A stretch of 64,000 nt of DNA from Curtobacterium luteum (lineage in GTDB: Bacteria; Actinomycetota; Actinomycetes; Actinomycetales; Microbacteriaceae), in contig NZ_LDQC01000038.1 of NCBI RefSeq assembly GCF_001475545.1, positions 1 to 64,000 of the forward strand, given 5' to 3'. The notes below the pieces were generated by a model. The model worked only from the letters and a program-made list of their open reading frames with translations, did not search any database and was not told the DNA's origin. Both the position numbers and the translations under genes were made by a program. Within the stretch, counting starts at the first letter, position 1, and every line of letters starts with the position of its first letter. Positions 27,581-36,985 of the stretch are shown piece after piece.

Positions 27581-27620
27581 ACCTGACCGCAACCTGAGCG
27601 ACCGGTCAGGCGGGTAGGTT
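27581..27620 (+). promoter_or_regulatory. Candidate control region of the secreted nuclease gene
   Basis: ACCTGA occurs twice with an 11-bp period (27581-27586, 27592-27597). CCTGACCG (27582-27589) also pairs with CGGTCAGG (27603-27610). TAGGTT (27615-27620) is a plausible -10, giving a leader of about 50 nt. Direct repeats at 11-bp spacing are the geometry of PhoP-type sites, but the bases do not match a consensus I can state. Confidence 0.35.
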
Positions 27621-27676
27621 CCGAGGGTCGTTGCCCCCCGACCGGGGGGAACCAACCCACGAACGCGAAGGTCCTC

Positions 27677-30400
27677 ATGCTCCGAACCGAACGCTCGGCG
27701 GGGGTGACGAGCCGCACGCTGGTGTGCGCCGTCACCGCCGCAGCCCTCCTCGCCGCCCCGCTCGTCGCCACCGCCCCGGCGTCCGCGAACCCGGACGGCA
27801 CCGGCCTCGTCATCGAGGAGGCCTACCTCAAGGGCGGCAGCGCGAACCAGCCGTTCACGAACAAGTTCGTCGAACTCGGCAACCCCACCGACGCCCCCGT
27901 CAGCGTGGACGGGTGGTCGCTCCAGTACCGCGCCGCGACGAGCACGGGGGCGCCGTCGGTCGGCAAGCTCGCCGGCTCCGTACCCGCGCACGGCACGTAC
28001 CTCGTGCAGATGGGGTCGAACGGGTCGACCGGCCAGGCGCTGCCCGAGCCCGACGCGGTCACGGGCCTCAACCCGTCGGGGTCGACGGGCACGCTCGTCC
28101 TCGCCGACCAGGCGACCGCGCTGACCCTGCCCGCCGGTGCGGTGACGACCGGCACGCCCGGCGTCGTCGACCTGCTCGGCTACGGGACGTCGAACACCTT
28201 CGAGACGGCGGTCGCGACGACCGGCACCGCCAACTCGGTGCCCGACGCGCTGACCCGCACGGGGACGACCGACACCGACTCGAACGCGGCGGACTTCTCG
28301 CTCACGAGCACGGTCACGCCGGAGAACGCCGCTGGCGAGACGACCCAGCCGACCGAGCCCACCGACCCGACGGAGCCGACCGATCCGGGCACGCCTGCGA
28401 CACCGGCCCAGCAGGTCACCATCGCGCAGCTGCAGGGCACGACGGACACGTCGCCGTACGTCGGCACGACCGTCCGCACCGACGGCGTCGTCACCGCGGT
28501 CTACGCCACGGGCGGCTTCAACGGCTACACGATCCAGACCGCAGGCACCGGCGGCGCCCTCGACCTCGCGACGCACACGGCGTCGGACGCGGTGTTCGTG
28601 TACTCCGCGGCCACCGTCGGGAAGGTCGCGGTCGGCGACGTCGTGCGCCTCACGGGCACGGTCTCCGAGTTCAACGGGCTGACCGAGCTCACCGTCCCGA
28701 GCACCGCGGGCCTCGAGCAGCTGCCGAAGGACGGCGTCGCGAAGCCGGTCCCGGCCACGCTCACCCTCCCGCGCACCGACGCGCAGCGGGAGTCGCTCGA
28801 GAGCATGCTCGTCGCGCCGCAGGGCGACTACACGGTCGCGGACAACTACACGACCAACCAGTACGGCGAGATCGTGCTCGCCAGCGGGAAGCAGCGCCTG
28901 CTCCAGCCGACCGAGGTCGCCCGCCCCGGCAGTGCCGAGGCCGCTGCGGTCGCCGCCGACAACGCCGCCCGCCAGGTCACCCTCGACGACGGTGCGAGCA
29001 CGAACTTCCTCAGCGCCGCGAACCAGTCGATCCCCGTGTCCTGGCTGACCCAGGGCCCGGTCACGGTCGGTGCCGCCGCGACCTTCGACGAGCCGGTCGT
29101 CCTCGACTTCCGGAACGACTCGTGGAAGTTCCAGCCGACGACGCCCATCACCGGTGCCACCCCGGCGGCCGACCTGCCCGTGTCGTTCTCGAACGTCCGC
29201 ACCGCGGCGCCGGAGAACGTCGGCGGCGACATCCGCCTCGCCGGCTTCAACGTCCTCAACTACTTCCCGACGACCGGCGACCAGCTCACCGGGTGCACGT
29301 ACTACACCGACCGTGACGGCGACCCCGTGACGGTGCGCGGTGGCTGCGACGCCCGTGGTGCCGCGAACGCGGACGACCTCGCGCGGCAGCAGGTGAAGAT
29401 CGTCAAGGCGATCAACGGTCTCGGTGCCGACGTCGTCTCGCTCGAGGAGATCGAGAACTCGGCCCGGTTCGGTCAGGACCGCGACGCGGCCGTGGCCACC
29501 CTCGTCGCAGCCCTGAACGCTGCGACCGGCAAGGACACCTGGGCCTACGCGAAGTCGCCGGCGAAGCTCCCTGCCAGCGAGGACGTCATCCGCCTCGCGC
29601 TGATCTACAAGAAGGACCGTGTGCAGCCGGTCGGCGGTTCGACGATCCTCACCGACTCGGAGGCGTTCGCCAACGCCCGGCAGCCGCTCGCCCAGGCCTT
29701 CGCGCCGGTGGTGGCCAAGCCCGGCAAGGGCAAGGGCGTCGAGAAGCCGAAGCAGGCGGACACGTTCCTCGTGATCGCGAACCACTTCAAGTCCAAGGGG
29801 TCCGGGACGGGCGCGGACGCCGACCAGGGCGACGGTCAGGGTGCCTCCAACGCCTCCCGTGTCGCGCAGTCGAAGGCGCTGGTGGCGTTCTCGACGACGA
29901 TGCAGAAGACCGCCGGCACCGACAAGGTGTTCATGCTCGGCGACTTCAACGCCTACAGCCAGGAGGACCCGGTCACGGTGCTCGACGACGCCGGCTACAC
30001 GGACCTCGGCCCGTCCGAGGACCCGACCGAGTGGTCGTACGTCTTCAGCGGGCTGAGTGGCTCGCTCGACCACGTGTTCGCGTCGAAGGCTGCCCTGAAG
30101 ACCGTGACGGGCGTGGACATCTGGAACATCAACTCGGTCGAGTCGGTCGGTCTCGAGTACTCGCGCTACGACTACAACGTCACGGACCTGTACCGCGACG
30201 ACGTCTACCGCGCGAGCGACCACGACCCGATCCTGGTCGGCATCGACCTGCCTGGCGTGGGCCAGCCCGGCAAGCCCGGCGACGGACCCGGGAAGCCCGG
30301 TGACGGACCCGGCAAGCCCGGCCACGGCCACGCGGGCAGCGGCCCCGTCGCCGCTGCGATCGCAGCGCTGATCGCGTGGTTGCGCGGCCTCTTCGGCTGA
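27677..30400 (+). CDS. Secreted ExeM/NucH-type extracellular endonuclease
   Basis: 907 residues. A signal peptide (about 1-38, ending PASAN) is followed by a lamin-tail domain (about 40-190; EEAYLKGGSANQPFTNKFVE), a TEPTDPT-rich linker, an OB-fold of the YhcR/NucH type (about 245-350) and the endonuclease/exonuclease/phosphatase domain (about 510-870). In the last, LEEIEN, HFKSKGSG, GDFNAY and SDHDP mark metal and phosphate binding. The tail has KPGDGPGKPGDGPGKPG repeats and a short hydrophobic end (ALIAWLRGLFG), perhaps for membrane or wall retention. It would degrade extracellular DNA for phosphate or nucleoside supply, or in competition. Confidence 0.88.
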   Translation: MLRTERSAGVTSRTLVCAVTAAALLAAPLVATAPASANPDGTGLVIEEAYLKGGSANQPFTNKFVELGNPTDAPVSVDGWSLQYRAATSTGAPSVGKLAGSVPAHGTYLVQMGSNGSTGQALPEPDAVTGLNPSGSTGTLVLADQATALTLPAGAVTTGTPGVVDLLGYGTSNTFETAVATTGTANSVPDALTRTGTTDTDSNAADFSLTSTVTPENAAGETTQPTEPTDPTEPTDPGTPATPAQQVTIAQLQGTTDTSPYVGTTVRTDGVVTAVYATGGFNGYTIQTAGTGGALDLATHTASDAVFVYSAATVGKVAVGDVVRLTGTVSEFNGLTELTVPSTAGLEQLPKDGVAKPVPATLTLPRTDAQRESLESMLVAPQGDYTVADNYTTNQYGEIVLASGKQRLLQPTEVARPGSAEAAAVAADNAARQVTLDDGASTNFLSAANQSIPVSWLTQGPVTVGAAATFDEPVVLDFRNDSWKFQPTTPITGATPAADLPVSFSNVRTAAPENVGGDIRLAGFNVLNYFPTTGDQLTGCTYYTDRDGDPVTVRGGCDARGAANADDLARQQVKIVKAINGLGADVVSLEEIENSARFGQDRDAAVATLVAALNAATGKDTWAYAKSPAKLPASEDVIRLALIYKKDRVQPVGGSTILTDSEAFANARQPLAQAFAPVVAKPGKGKGVEKPKQADTFLVIANHFKSKGSGTGADADQGDGQGASNASRVAQSKALVAFSTTMQKTAGTDKVFMLGDFNAYSQEDPVTVLDDAGYTDLGPSEDPTEWSYVFSGLSGSLDHVFASKAALKTVTGVDIWNINSVESVGLEYSRYDYNVTDLYRDDVYRASDHDPILVGIDLPGVGQPGKPGDGPGKPGDGPGKPGHGHAGSGPVAAAIAALIAWLRGLFG

Positions 30401-30430
30401 CGGCCGTCCTGACGGCCGGAACCACCTGAC

Positions 30431-30472
30431 GGACTGGAGGCGCGGTGCCAGCGGGCACCGTGCCTCCAGTCC
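30431..30472. terminator. Terminator formed by a paired dispersed element
   Basis: GGACTGGAGGCGCGGTGCC (30431-30449) pairs with GGCACCGTGCCTCCAGTCC (30454-30472), mismatched at one position, and forms a 19-bp stem 30 nt after the nuclease stop. It is a full inverted copy of the recurring CTGGAGGCGCGG element, which supports a terminator role for the element. Confidence 0.7.
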
Positions 30473-30485
30473 GTTGCTGGGTGCG

Positions 30486-30515
30486 TTCGACAACGCGAGT
30501 CGCGTCGGGTAGGCT
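30486..30515 (+). promoter_or_regulatory. Promoter of rplM-rpsI-glmM
   Basis: TTCGAC (30486-30491), 18 nt and TAGGCT (30510-30515) make a convincing promoter, with the start near 30522 and a leader of about 130 nt before rplM. Confidence 0.6.
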
Positions 30516-30653
30516 CTCTCCTTGGTCTGTGCGCCCCGTGCGCCGGACAGTCAGATGAGCCCTCCACCGGGCAGTTCCACGTGCATCGCGCGGGGAACAC
30601 CCACCGGAGCGGGATTCACGGACTCCTCACCTCGACACGAAAGCAGCACACCT

Positions 30654-31100
30654 GTGACTCGTACGTTCTCCCCGAAGCCGGCAGACGTCCAGCACGACTG
30701 GATCGTCATCGACGCGACCGACGTCGTCCTCGGCCGCCTCGCCACCCACGCGGCTGCGCTCCTGCGCGGCAAGCACAAGGCCACCTTCGCCCAGCACATG
30801 GACATGGGTGACTACGTCATCATCATCAACGCGGACAAGGTCGCCCTCACCGGCTCCAAGCTCGCCAAGAAGGTCTACTACCGTCACTCGGGCTACCCGG
30901 GCGGCCTCACGGCGACCTCCTACCCGGAGATGCTCGAGAAGCACCCCACCCGCGCCGTCGAGAAGGCGATCCGCGGCATGCTGCCGAAGAACACCCTCGG
31001 CCGTGAGCAGCTCAAGAAGCTGAAGGTCTACGCCGGCGCGGAGCACCCGCACGCCGCGCAGCAGCCCAAGGCGTACACCTTCGACCAGGTCGCGCAGTAA
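30654..31100 (+). CDS. rplM: 50S ribosomal protein L13
   Basis: 148 residues from GTG. It starts [20 protein letters not shown] and includes [20 protein letters not shown] and the later [21 protein letters not shown], all diagnostic of L13. L13 is an early 50S assembly protein. The longer upstream reading begins in the promoter region and lacks homology. rpsI follows after 36 nt, the universal rplM-rpsI pair. Confidence 0.97.
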   Translation: MTRTFSPKPADVQHDWIVIDATDVVLGRLATHAAALLRGKHKATFAQHMDMGDYVIIINADKVALTGSKLAKKVYYRHSGYPGGLTATSYPEMLEKHPTRAVEKAIRGMLPKNTLGREQLKKLKVYAGAEHPHAAQQPKAYTFDQVAQ

Positions 31101-31136
31101 CGACGGCCACGACGACTTCAAGGACTGATACAACTC

Positions 31137-31622
31137 ATGGCACAGATCGCTGACTCCCTCGACCAGACCCCGGAGAGCTTCACCACGGAGAGCGCACCCG
31201 TCGCTGCCGAGGCCGCTCCCCGCCAGATCCTCAACGTCTCGGGCGGTGCCGTCGGGCGCCGCAAGGAGGCCATCGCCCGCGTCCGCCTCGTCCCCGGTGG
31301 CGGCGCGTTCACGGTCAACGGCCGCACGCTCGAGGACTACTTCCCGAACAAGCTGCACCAGCAGCTGATCAACGACCCGTTCAAGGTGCTCGAGCTCCTC
31401 GGCGCCTACGACGTCACCGCCCGCATCACCGGTGGTGGCCCCTCGGGTCAGGCCGGTGCGCTCCGCCTCGCCATCGCGCGTGCGCTGAACGAGATCGACC
31501 GCGAGAACAACCGCCCGGCGCTCAAGAAGGCCGGCTTCCTCACCCGTGACGCCCGCGTCATCGAGCGCAAGAAGGCCGGTCTCAAGAAGGCCCGCAAGGC
31601 GTCGCAGTTCTCGAAGCGCTAG
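31137..31622 (+). CDS. rpsI: 30S ribosomal protein S9
   Basis: 161 residues; the first 30 are a variable Ser/Thr/Ala-rich lead. The S9 core runs from [20 protein letters not shown] to the C-terminal [12 protein letters not shown], whose final Lys-Arg reaches the P-site t[22 protein letters not shown] is the conserved middle. AAGGA lies before the ATG. glmM starts 22 nt after the stop. Confidence 0.97.
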   Translation: MAQIADSLDQTPESFTTESAPVAAEAAPRQILNVSGGAVGRRKEAIARVRLVPGGGAFTVNGRTLEDYFPNKLHQQLINDPFKVLELLGAYDVTARITGGGPSGQAGALRLAIARALNEIDRENNRPALKKAGFLTRDARVIERKKAGLKKARKASQFSKR

Positions 31623-31644
31623 TCGCTCACCGAACCCGATCGCA

Positions 31645-33021
31645 ATGCCGCGTCTGTTCGGTACCGACGGTGTTCGTGGTCTCGCCAATGGCGAGCTGAC
31701 GGCCGCGCTGGCGCTGGGTCTCGCCCAGGCCAGCGCGGCCGTGCTCACACACGGACACCATGCGGACGCCCGTCGGGCGTCCGGTCGACCGCGCCCCCGT
31801 GCGGTCCTGGCGCGCGACCCGCGCGTCTCCGGTGAGTTCCTCGGTGCGGCCGTCGCCGCCGGGCTCGCCTCCGCCGGCGTCGACGTGCTCGACGCCGGGG
31901 TCATCCCCACCCCCGCCGCCGCGTTCCTCGTCGCGGACATCGACGCCGACTTCGGTGTGATGATCTCCGCGTCCCACAACCCGGCCCCCGACAACGGGAT
32001 CAAGTTCTTCGCCGCCGGCGGTCGCAAGCTGCCGGACGAGGTCGAGGACCGCATCGAGGCGGCCATGCACGACCACTCGGCGCCCACCCCGACCGGCGGC
32101 GACGTCGGACGGATCACCCGGTTCGCCGATGCCGAGGACCGCTACGTGGTGCACCTGCTCGGCACGCTCCCGGCGCGGCTCGACGGCATCCACGTGGTGC
32201 TCGACTGCGCCAACGGTGCGGCCTCCGCCGTCTCCCCCGAGGTCTTCGTCAACGCCGGCGCCCGTGTCACCCTGATCGGTGCGGACCCGGACGGCGTGAA
32301 CATCAACGACGGCGTGGGCTCGACGCACATCGACAACCTCGCGCGCGCGGTGCTCGAGGCCGGAGCCGACGTGGGCATCGCGCACGACGGTGACGCCGAC
32401 CGCTGCCTCGCGGTGGACGCCGCGGGCAACGCCGTCGACGGTGACCAGATCATGGCGATCCTCGCGCTGTCCCTCAAGGAGCGCGGGCGTCTGGCGAACG
32501 ACACCCTCGTCGCGACGATCATGTCGAACCTCGGGCTCATCCGGGCGATGGCGGACAACGGCATCGCGGTCGAGCAGACCGCGGTAGGGGACCGCTACGT
32601 GCTCGAGCGCATGAACGAGGGTGGGTTCTCCCTCGGCGGCGAGCAGTCCGGCCACGTCATCTTCAACGAGTACGCCACCACGGGCGACGGCATCCTCACC
32701 GGGCTGCACCTGGTCGCGGAGATGGCACGTACGGGCAAGTCGCTCGCGCAGCTCGCGGAGTGCATGACCGTCTTCCCGCAGGTGCTGCTCAACGTCCGGG
32801 GCGTCGACCGCACCGGGCTCGCCGACCAGGGCGTGCAGGACGCCGTCGCGGCGCACACCGCTGCCCTCGGTGATTCCGGGCGCGTGCTGCTGCGGCCGTC
32901 CGGCACCGAGCCCGTCGTGCGGGTCATGGTGGAGGCTGCGTCGCAGGCCGACGCCGAGCGGATCGCGGAGGACCTCGCGGACGTCGTGCGCGCGCGGCTC
33001 GCGATCGAGGACGCCGCGTAG
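31645..33021 (+). CDS. glmM: Phosphoglucosamine mutase
   Basis: 458 residues. It starts [18 protein letters not shown]. The catalytic phosphoserine is Ser110 in [13 protein letters not shown], the metal loop is DGDADRCL, the sugar-binding loop [10 protein letters not shown] and the phosphate-binding loop [12 protein letters not shown]. It interconverts glucosamine-6-P and glucosamine-1-P for UDP-GlcNAc synthesis; glmS, the preceding step, lies 1.7 kb downstream. It is the third gene of the rplM-rpsI-glmM unit, an order common in actinobacteria. Confidence 0.96.
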   Translation: MPRLFGTDGVRGLANGELTAALALGLAQASAAVLTHGHHADARRASGRPRPRAVLARDPRVSGEFLGAAVAAGLASAGVDVLDAGVIPTPAAAFLVADIDADFGVMISASHNPAPDNGIKFFAAGGRKLPDEVEDRIEAAMHDHSAPTPTGGDVGRITRFADAEDRYVVHLLGTLPARLDGIHVVLDCANGAASAVSPEVFVNAGARVTLIGADPDGVNINDGVGSTHIDNLARAVLEAGADVGIAHDGDADRCLAVDAAGNAVDGDQIMAILALSLKERGRLANDTLVATIMSNLGLIRAMADNGIAVEQTAVGDRYVLERMNEGGFSLGGEQSGHVIFNEYATTGDGILTGLHLVAEMARTGKSLAQLAECMTVFPQVLLNVRGVDRTGLADQGVQDAVAAHTAALGDSGRVLLRPSGTEPVVRVMVEAASQADAERIAEDLADVVRARLAIEDAA

Positions 33022-33040
33022 GGTACGGACGGCACTTCCG

Positions 33041-33109
33041 CGTCGAACCACGAAACCGACGTCGAACCAGGCTCAGCAGCTGGTTCGACGTCGGTTTCCT
33101 GGTTCGACG
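33041..33109. terminator. Bidirectional terminator between glmM and coaA
   Basis: A 30-bp stem with one mismatch: CGTCGAACCA plus GAAACCGACGTCGAACCAG on the left pairs with CTGGTTCGACGTCGGTTTC plus TGGTTCGACG on the right, around a 9-nt loop. The inner 19 bp are perfect. GTCGAACCA is itself repeated within each arm. It sits between convergent genes and can serve both. Confidence 0.85.
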
Positions 33110-33133
33110 CCAGGGAAGCTGCGCCCGCGCCTG

Positions 33134-34078
33134 CTAGATCTTGCGGAGCAGCACCGAGTTGACCGTGTGGTTCGCACCCTTCTTGAGCACGAGGGTCGCC
33201 CGGGAGCGCGTCGGCAGCACGTTCTCGACGAGGTTCGGCTCGTTGATCGCCCGCCACACCTCGGTCGCCGTGCGCACCGCGTCCTCGCGTGAGAGCGAGG
33301 CGAAACGGTGGAAGAACGAGTCCGGACTGGAGAACGCTTCCTCCTGCAGGGCGAGGAACCGGTCGACGTACCAGGACTCGATGTCCTTCGTCTTCGCGTC
33401 GACGTAGATGGTGAAGTCGAACAGGTCGGACAGCGCGAGCCGCCCGTTCGTCGGCGCCGCGAGCACGTTCAGCCCCTCGACGATGAGGATGTCCGGCTGT
33501 CGGACGACCACCTCGGCGTCGGGCACGATGTCGTACACGAGGTGCGAGTAGAACGGCGCCCGGACCTCGGCTGCCCCGCTCTTGACCTGGCTCACGAAGC
33601 GGAGCAGCGACCGGCGGTCGTACGACTCCGGGAAGCCCTTCCGGTCCATGATCCCGCGGCGCTCGAGCTCGGCGTTCGGGTACAGGAACCCGTCGGTCGT
33701 CACGAGTTCGACCCGTGGCGTGTCCGGCCACCGTTTCGTCAGTTCGCGCAGCAGTCGCGCGACGGTGGACTTGCCGACCGCGACCGAGCCTGCGACGCCG
33801 ATGACGAACGGCGTCCGGCTCGCGCGCTCCCCGAGGAAGGCGGAGGTCGACGCGTGCAGGTTGCGGGCGCCGGCGGCGTACAGCGTCAGGAGGCGCGACA
33901 GCGGCAGGTAGACCTCTTGCACCTCCTGCATGTCCAACCGGTCGCCGAGCCCGCGCAGCTGCACGATCTCGGTCTCGGTGAGGGACAGGTGCTCCCTCGG
34001 TGCGAGCTGCGCCCACTCGTCGCGGGGGATCTCCACGAAGGGGGTCGGGTGCGCGACGGCGGTGTCCGTGATCGGCAT
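33134..34078 (-). CDS. coaA: Pantothenate kinase, type I
   Basis: 314 residues, the usual size of bacterial CoaA. The P-loop is [17 protein letters not shown] near residue 95; [20 protein letters not shown] and [15 protein letters not shown] are the substrate motifs, and [10 protein letters not shown] is Walker B-like. It phosphorylates pantothenate, the first step of CoA synthesis, and is feedback-inhibited by CoA in the family. TACGCT on the minus strand (34086-34091) ends 7 nt before the ATG, so the transcript may be leaderless. Confidence 0.96.
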   Translation of the reverse strand: MPITDTAVAHPTPFVEIPRDEWAQLAPREHLSLTETEIVQLRGLGDRLDMQEVQEVYLPLSRLLTLYAAGARNLHASTSAFLGERASRTPFVIGVAGSVAVGKSTVARLLRELTKRWPDTPRVELVTTDGFLYPNAELERRGIMDRKGFPESYDRRSLLRFVSQVKSGAAEVRAPFYSHLVYDIVPDAEVVVRQPDILIVEGLNVLAAPTNGRLALSDLFDFTIYVDAKTKDIESWYVDRFLALQEEAFSSPDSFFHRFASLSREDAVRTATEVWRAINEPNLVENVLPTRSRATLVLKKGANHTVNSVLLRKI

Positions 34079-34093
34079 GGGGACGAGCGTACC

Positions 34094-34149
34094 GACGGGA
34101 GGCCCGGATCACGTGAGCGGGCGCGCTCACCTGATCCGGGCCTCCCGTC
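34094..34149 (-). terminator. Terminator of the glutathione-peroxidase-like gene
   Basis: GACGGGAGGCCCGGATCA plus GTGAGCG pairs with CGCTCAC plus TGATCCGGGCCTCCCGTC, giving a 25-26 bp stem with one mismatch and a 4-nt loop. It lies between the end of gpx and the start of coaA, both on the minus strand. Confidence 0.8.
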
Positions 34150-34200
34150 CGGTCCGCGGTGCGCGACCGCGCGACGCTGGCCGGCCTGCTCGGGAGGCGA

Positions 34201-34686
34201 TCAGGCGGGCAGGGCCGCCTCGATCGCAGCGATGACCTCGGGGGCGTCCGGCTTCGTGGTCGGGCGGAACCGCGTGACGGTGCCGTCCGGGGCGACGAGG
34301 AACTTCTCGAAGTTCCAGCTCACCCGACCGGCCTTGCCCGCGCTGTCCGGGGTCTCCTTGAGCGCCTGGTAGAGCGGGTGGGCGCCCTTGCCGTTGACCT
34401 TGACCTTCTCGGACATCGGGAACGTCACGCCCCAGGTCGTCGAGCAGTACTCCTCGATCGCCTCGGAAGAGCCGAGCTCCTGCAGGAACTGGTTGCTCGG
34501 GAAGCCGAGGACCGTGAAGCCCCGCGGGCCGTACTCCTTCTGGAGTGCCTCGAGTTGCTCGTACTGCGGCGCCAGCCCGCAGCGCGACGCGACGTTCACC
34601 ACGAGCACGGCCTTGTCGGAGAACTGCCCGAACGTGGTGTGCTCACCGTGCAGTGTCGTGATCTCGATGTCGTCGAACCGTCCCAT
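34201..34686 (-). CDS. Thiol peroxidase of the glutathione peroxidase family
   Basis: 161 residues. The peroxidatic residue is Cys36 in NVASRCGLAPQY, with Gln66 (GFPSNQF) and Trp124-Asn125 (SWNFEKFL) completing the tetrad. Cys81 in EEYCSTTWGV is placed to be the resolving Cys, which suggests a thioredoxin-dependent 2-Cys enzyme rather than a true glutathione peroxidase; actinobacteria generally lack glutathione. The ATG at 34686 is preferred to an upstream one because homology begins there and TAACGT lies 7 nt before it, so the transcript may be leaderless. Confidence 0.9.
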   Translation of the reverse strand: MGRFDDIEITTLHGEHTTFGQFSDKAVLVVNVASRCGLAPQYEQLEALQKEYGPRGFTVLGFPSNQFLQELGSSEAIEEYCSTTWGVTFPMSEKVKVNGKGAHPLYQALKETPDSAGKAGRVSWNFEKFLVAPDGTVTRFRPTTKPDAPEVIAAIEAALPA

Positions 34687-34756
34687 GGCCCAAACGTTAT
34701 CCGCGACCCCGGGGCTTCGCAGGGTGGGGTCCCAGGCAGACCGTAGGATCGATGCC

Positions 34757-36604
34757 ATGTGTGGAATCGTCGGCTACGTCGGCAGCAACAGCAGCCAGGA
34801 CGTGCTCCTGGGAGGACTCCGTCGGCTCGAGTACCGCGGGTACGACTCGGCGGGCATCGCCGTCGTGGACGCTACATCGGACCTCGCCTCGGCGAAGAAG
34901 GCCGGCAAGCTCCAGGCACTCGTCGACGAGCTCGAGTCGCACCCCATCGCCGACGGCGGCACCGGCATCGGCCACACCCGGTGGGCGACGCACGGCGGTC
35001 CGACCGACGGCAACGCGCACCCGCACCTCGCTGACGGCGGCAAGCTCGCCCTCATCCACAACGGCATCATCGAGAACTTCGCCGAGCTCCGCGCCGAGCT
35101 GCAGGCCGAGGGCGTCGAGTTCACCAGCGAGACGGACTCCGAGGTCGCGGCGCACCTCGTCGCGAAGTCGTTCCGGGCCACCGGTGACCTGACGGACGCC
35201 ATGCAGCAGGCCGTGCAGCGGCTCGAGGGCGCGTTCACGCTCCTCGTCGTGCACGCCGACCAGCCCGGTGTCGTCGTCGGCGCCCGTCGCAACTCCCCGC
35301 TCGTGGTCGGCCTCGGCGAGGGCGAGAACTTCATGGGCTCGGACGTCGCGGCGTTCGTCGCGTACACGCAGCGGGCCCTCGCCATCGGGCAGGACGAGAT
35401 CGCGACGATCCGCCCCGACGGCGTGGACGTCATCCACTTCGACGGCAGCCCGGCGTCGCCGAGCGAGTTCGAGGTCAACTGGGACGCCTCCGCTGCCGAC
35501 AAGGGCGGCTGGTCGTCCTTCATGGCGAAGGAGATCAGCGAGGAGCCCGAAGCCGTCGCGAAGACGATCCTCGGTCGCGTGCACGACGGCGCGGTGACCC
35601 TGACGGACCTCGACCCGATCGCCGAGCGCCTCGCGACCGTCGAGCGTGTCATCGTCATCGCCTGCGGGACCGCCGCGTACGCCGGCATCCTCGGCAAGTA
35701 CGCCATCGAGCAGTGGGCCCGCGTCCCCGTCGAGGTCGAGCTCGCGCACGAGTTCCGGTACCGCGACCCCGTGCTCGACGAGCGCACCCTCGTGGTCTCG
35801 ATCAGCCAGTCGGGCGAGACCATGGACACGCTCATGGCCGTGAAGTACGCCCGCGAGCAGGGCGCGCAGGTCCTCTCGATCTGCAACACCCAGGGCGCGA
35901 CGATCCCGCGCGAGTCCGACGCCGTCATCTACACGCACGCCGGGCCCGAGGTCGCCGTGGCCTCGACGAAGGCGTTCATCGCGCAGGGCGTCGCGCTGTA
36001 CCTGCTCGGACTGCACCTCGCGACCCTGCGTGGGACGCTGACGGCCGAACAGATCGCGGAGCAGGTCGCCGAGCTCGAGGGCCTCGCCCCGAAGCTGCAG
36101 CAGACCATCGACGACGCATCCGGCATCAAGGACCTCGCCCGTTGGATGGCCGACACCAGGAGCGTCCTGTTCCTGGGCCGTCACGTCGGGTACCCGATCG
36201 CGCTCGAGGGTGCGCTGAAGCTCAAGGAGCTCGCGTACATCCACGCCGAGGGCTTCGCCGCCGGTGAGCTCAAGCACGGACCGATCGCGCTGATCGAGCC
36301 CGGGCAGATCGTCTTCGTGATCGTGCCGTCGCCGCGCGACAGCCGTTCGCTCCACCCGAAGGTGGTGTCGAACATCCAGGAGATCCGCGCCCGCGGCGCC
36401 CGGGTGATCGCCATCGCGGAAGAGGGCGACGCCGCCGTGCTGCCCTTCGCCGACGAGGTCCTGCGGATCCCGCTCGCGACGCCGCTGTTCGAGCCGCTGC
36501 TCGCGGTCGCGCCGCTGCACATGTTCGGCATGGAGCTCGCCGCGGCCAAGGGCCTCGACGTCGACCAGCCGCGCAACCTCGCGAAGTCGGTCACCGTCGA
36601 GTAG
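34757..36604 (+). CDS. glmS: Glutamine-fructose-6-phosphate aminotransferase (isomerising)
   Basis: 615 residues. It starts MCGIVGYVG with the N-terminal nucleophile Cys; GHTRWATHG and the SDVAA loop belong to the glutaminase domain (1-240). Two SIS domains follow (SISQSGETMDT and GRHVGYPIALEGALKLKE), and the C-terminus is KSVTVE. It makes glucosamine-6-P for cell-wall synthesis and pairs with glmM upstream. TAGGAT (34744-34749) ends 7 nt before the ATG, so the mRNA is probably leaderless; there is no room for a glmS ribozyme. acpS follows after 6 nt. Confidence 0.97.
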   Translation: MCGIVGYVGSNSSQDVLLGGLRRLEYRGYDSAGIAVVDATSDLASAKKAGKLQALVDELESHPIADGGTGIGHTRWATHGGPTDGNAHPHLADGGKLALIHNGIIENFAELRAELQAEGVEFTSETDSEVAAHLVAKSFRATGDLTDAMQQAVQRLEGAFTLLVVHADQPGVVVGARRNSPLVVGLGEGENFMGSDVAAFVAYTQRALAIGQDEIATIRPDGVDVIHFDGSPASPSEFEVNWDASAADKGGWSSFMAKEISEEPEAVAKTILGRVHDGAVTLTDLDPIAERLATVERVIVIACGTAAYAGILGKYAIEQWARVPVEVELAHEFRYRDPVLDERTLVVSISQSGETMDTLMAVKYAREQGAQVLSICNTQGATIPRESDAVIYTHAGPEVAVASTKAFIAQGVALYLLGLHLATLRGTLTAEQIAEQVAELEGLAPKLQQTIDDASGIKDLARWMADTRSVLFLGRHVGYPIALEGALKLKELAYIHAEGFAAGELKHGPIALIEPGQIVFVIVPSPRDSRSLHPKVVSNIQEIRARGARVIAIAEEGDAAVLPFADEVLRIPLATPLFEPLLAVAPLHMFGMELAAAKGLDVDQPRNLAKSVTVE

Positions 36605-36610
36605 TCGCTC

Positions 36611-36985
36611 GTGATCATCGGCATCGGGGTGGACGTCGTCGACCTGGAACGGTTCCGGGGTGTGCTCGAGCGCACCCCGGCGCTCCGGACGCGGCTCTTC
36701 ACCCCGGCCGAGCTCGTCCGCGACGGTGAACCGCGTCCGGCCGCGTCGCTCGCCGCCCGGTTCGCCGCGAAGGAAGCCCTCATCAAGGCCTTCGGGTCGA
36801 GTGCGGGGCTCAGCTGGCAGGAGCTCGAGGTCGTCGCGGACGACCAGCGGAACCCGTCGCTGACGCTCCACGAGGGCGCGCGCCGGGTCGCGGAGCAGCG
36901 CGGCGTGACGAGCGTGCACCTGTCGCTGTCACACGATGGAGGGATCGCGACGGCGTTCGTGGTCATCGAAGGGAACAACACGTGA
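36611..36985 (+). CDS. acpS: Holo-[acyl-carrier-protein] synthase
   Basis: 124 residues from GTG. It has the two signature motifs of the AcpS fold: GIGVDVVDLERFRGVL near the start, with the magnesium Asp, and ARFAAKEALIKAFG, with the Glu and Lys. It transfers phosphopantetheine from CoA to acyl carrier protein. It lies between glmS and the first alanine racemase, whose GTG overlaps its stop by 4 nt; an acpS-alr neighbourhood is common in Gram-positive bacteria. Confidence 0.93.
   Translation: MIIGIGVDVVDLERFRGVLERTPALRTRLFTPAELVRDGEPRPAASLAARFAAKEALIKAFGSSAGLSWQELEVVADDQRNPSLTLHEGARRVAEQRGVTSVHLSLSHDGGIATAFVVIEGNNT

Noticed and set aside
30431-30472. Inverted repeat as the end of an insertion sequence
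   Set aside because: No transposase, no target-site duplication and no second end; the arms close directly on each other as a hairpin.
27575-30493. 972-codon open frame antisense to the secreted nuclease
   Set aside because: The nuclease frame has signal peptide and catalytic motifs; the antisense frame has none and is a shadow.
34388-34756. N-terminal extension of glmS by 123 codons
   Set aside because: GlmS needs Cys directly after the initiator Met; the ATG at 34757 gives MCGIVGYVG and a -10 lies just before it.
34701-34756. glmS ribozyme upstream of glmS
   Set aside because: The space is too short, and the leaderless promoter leaves no 5' UTR.
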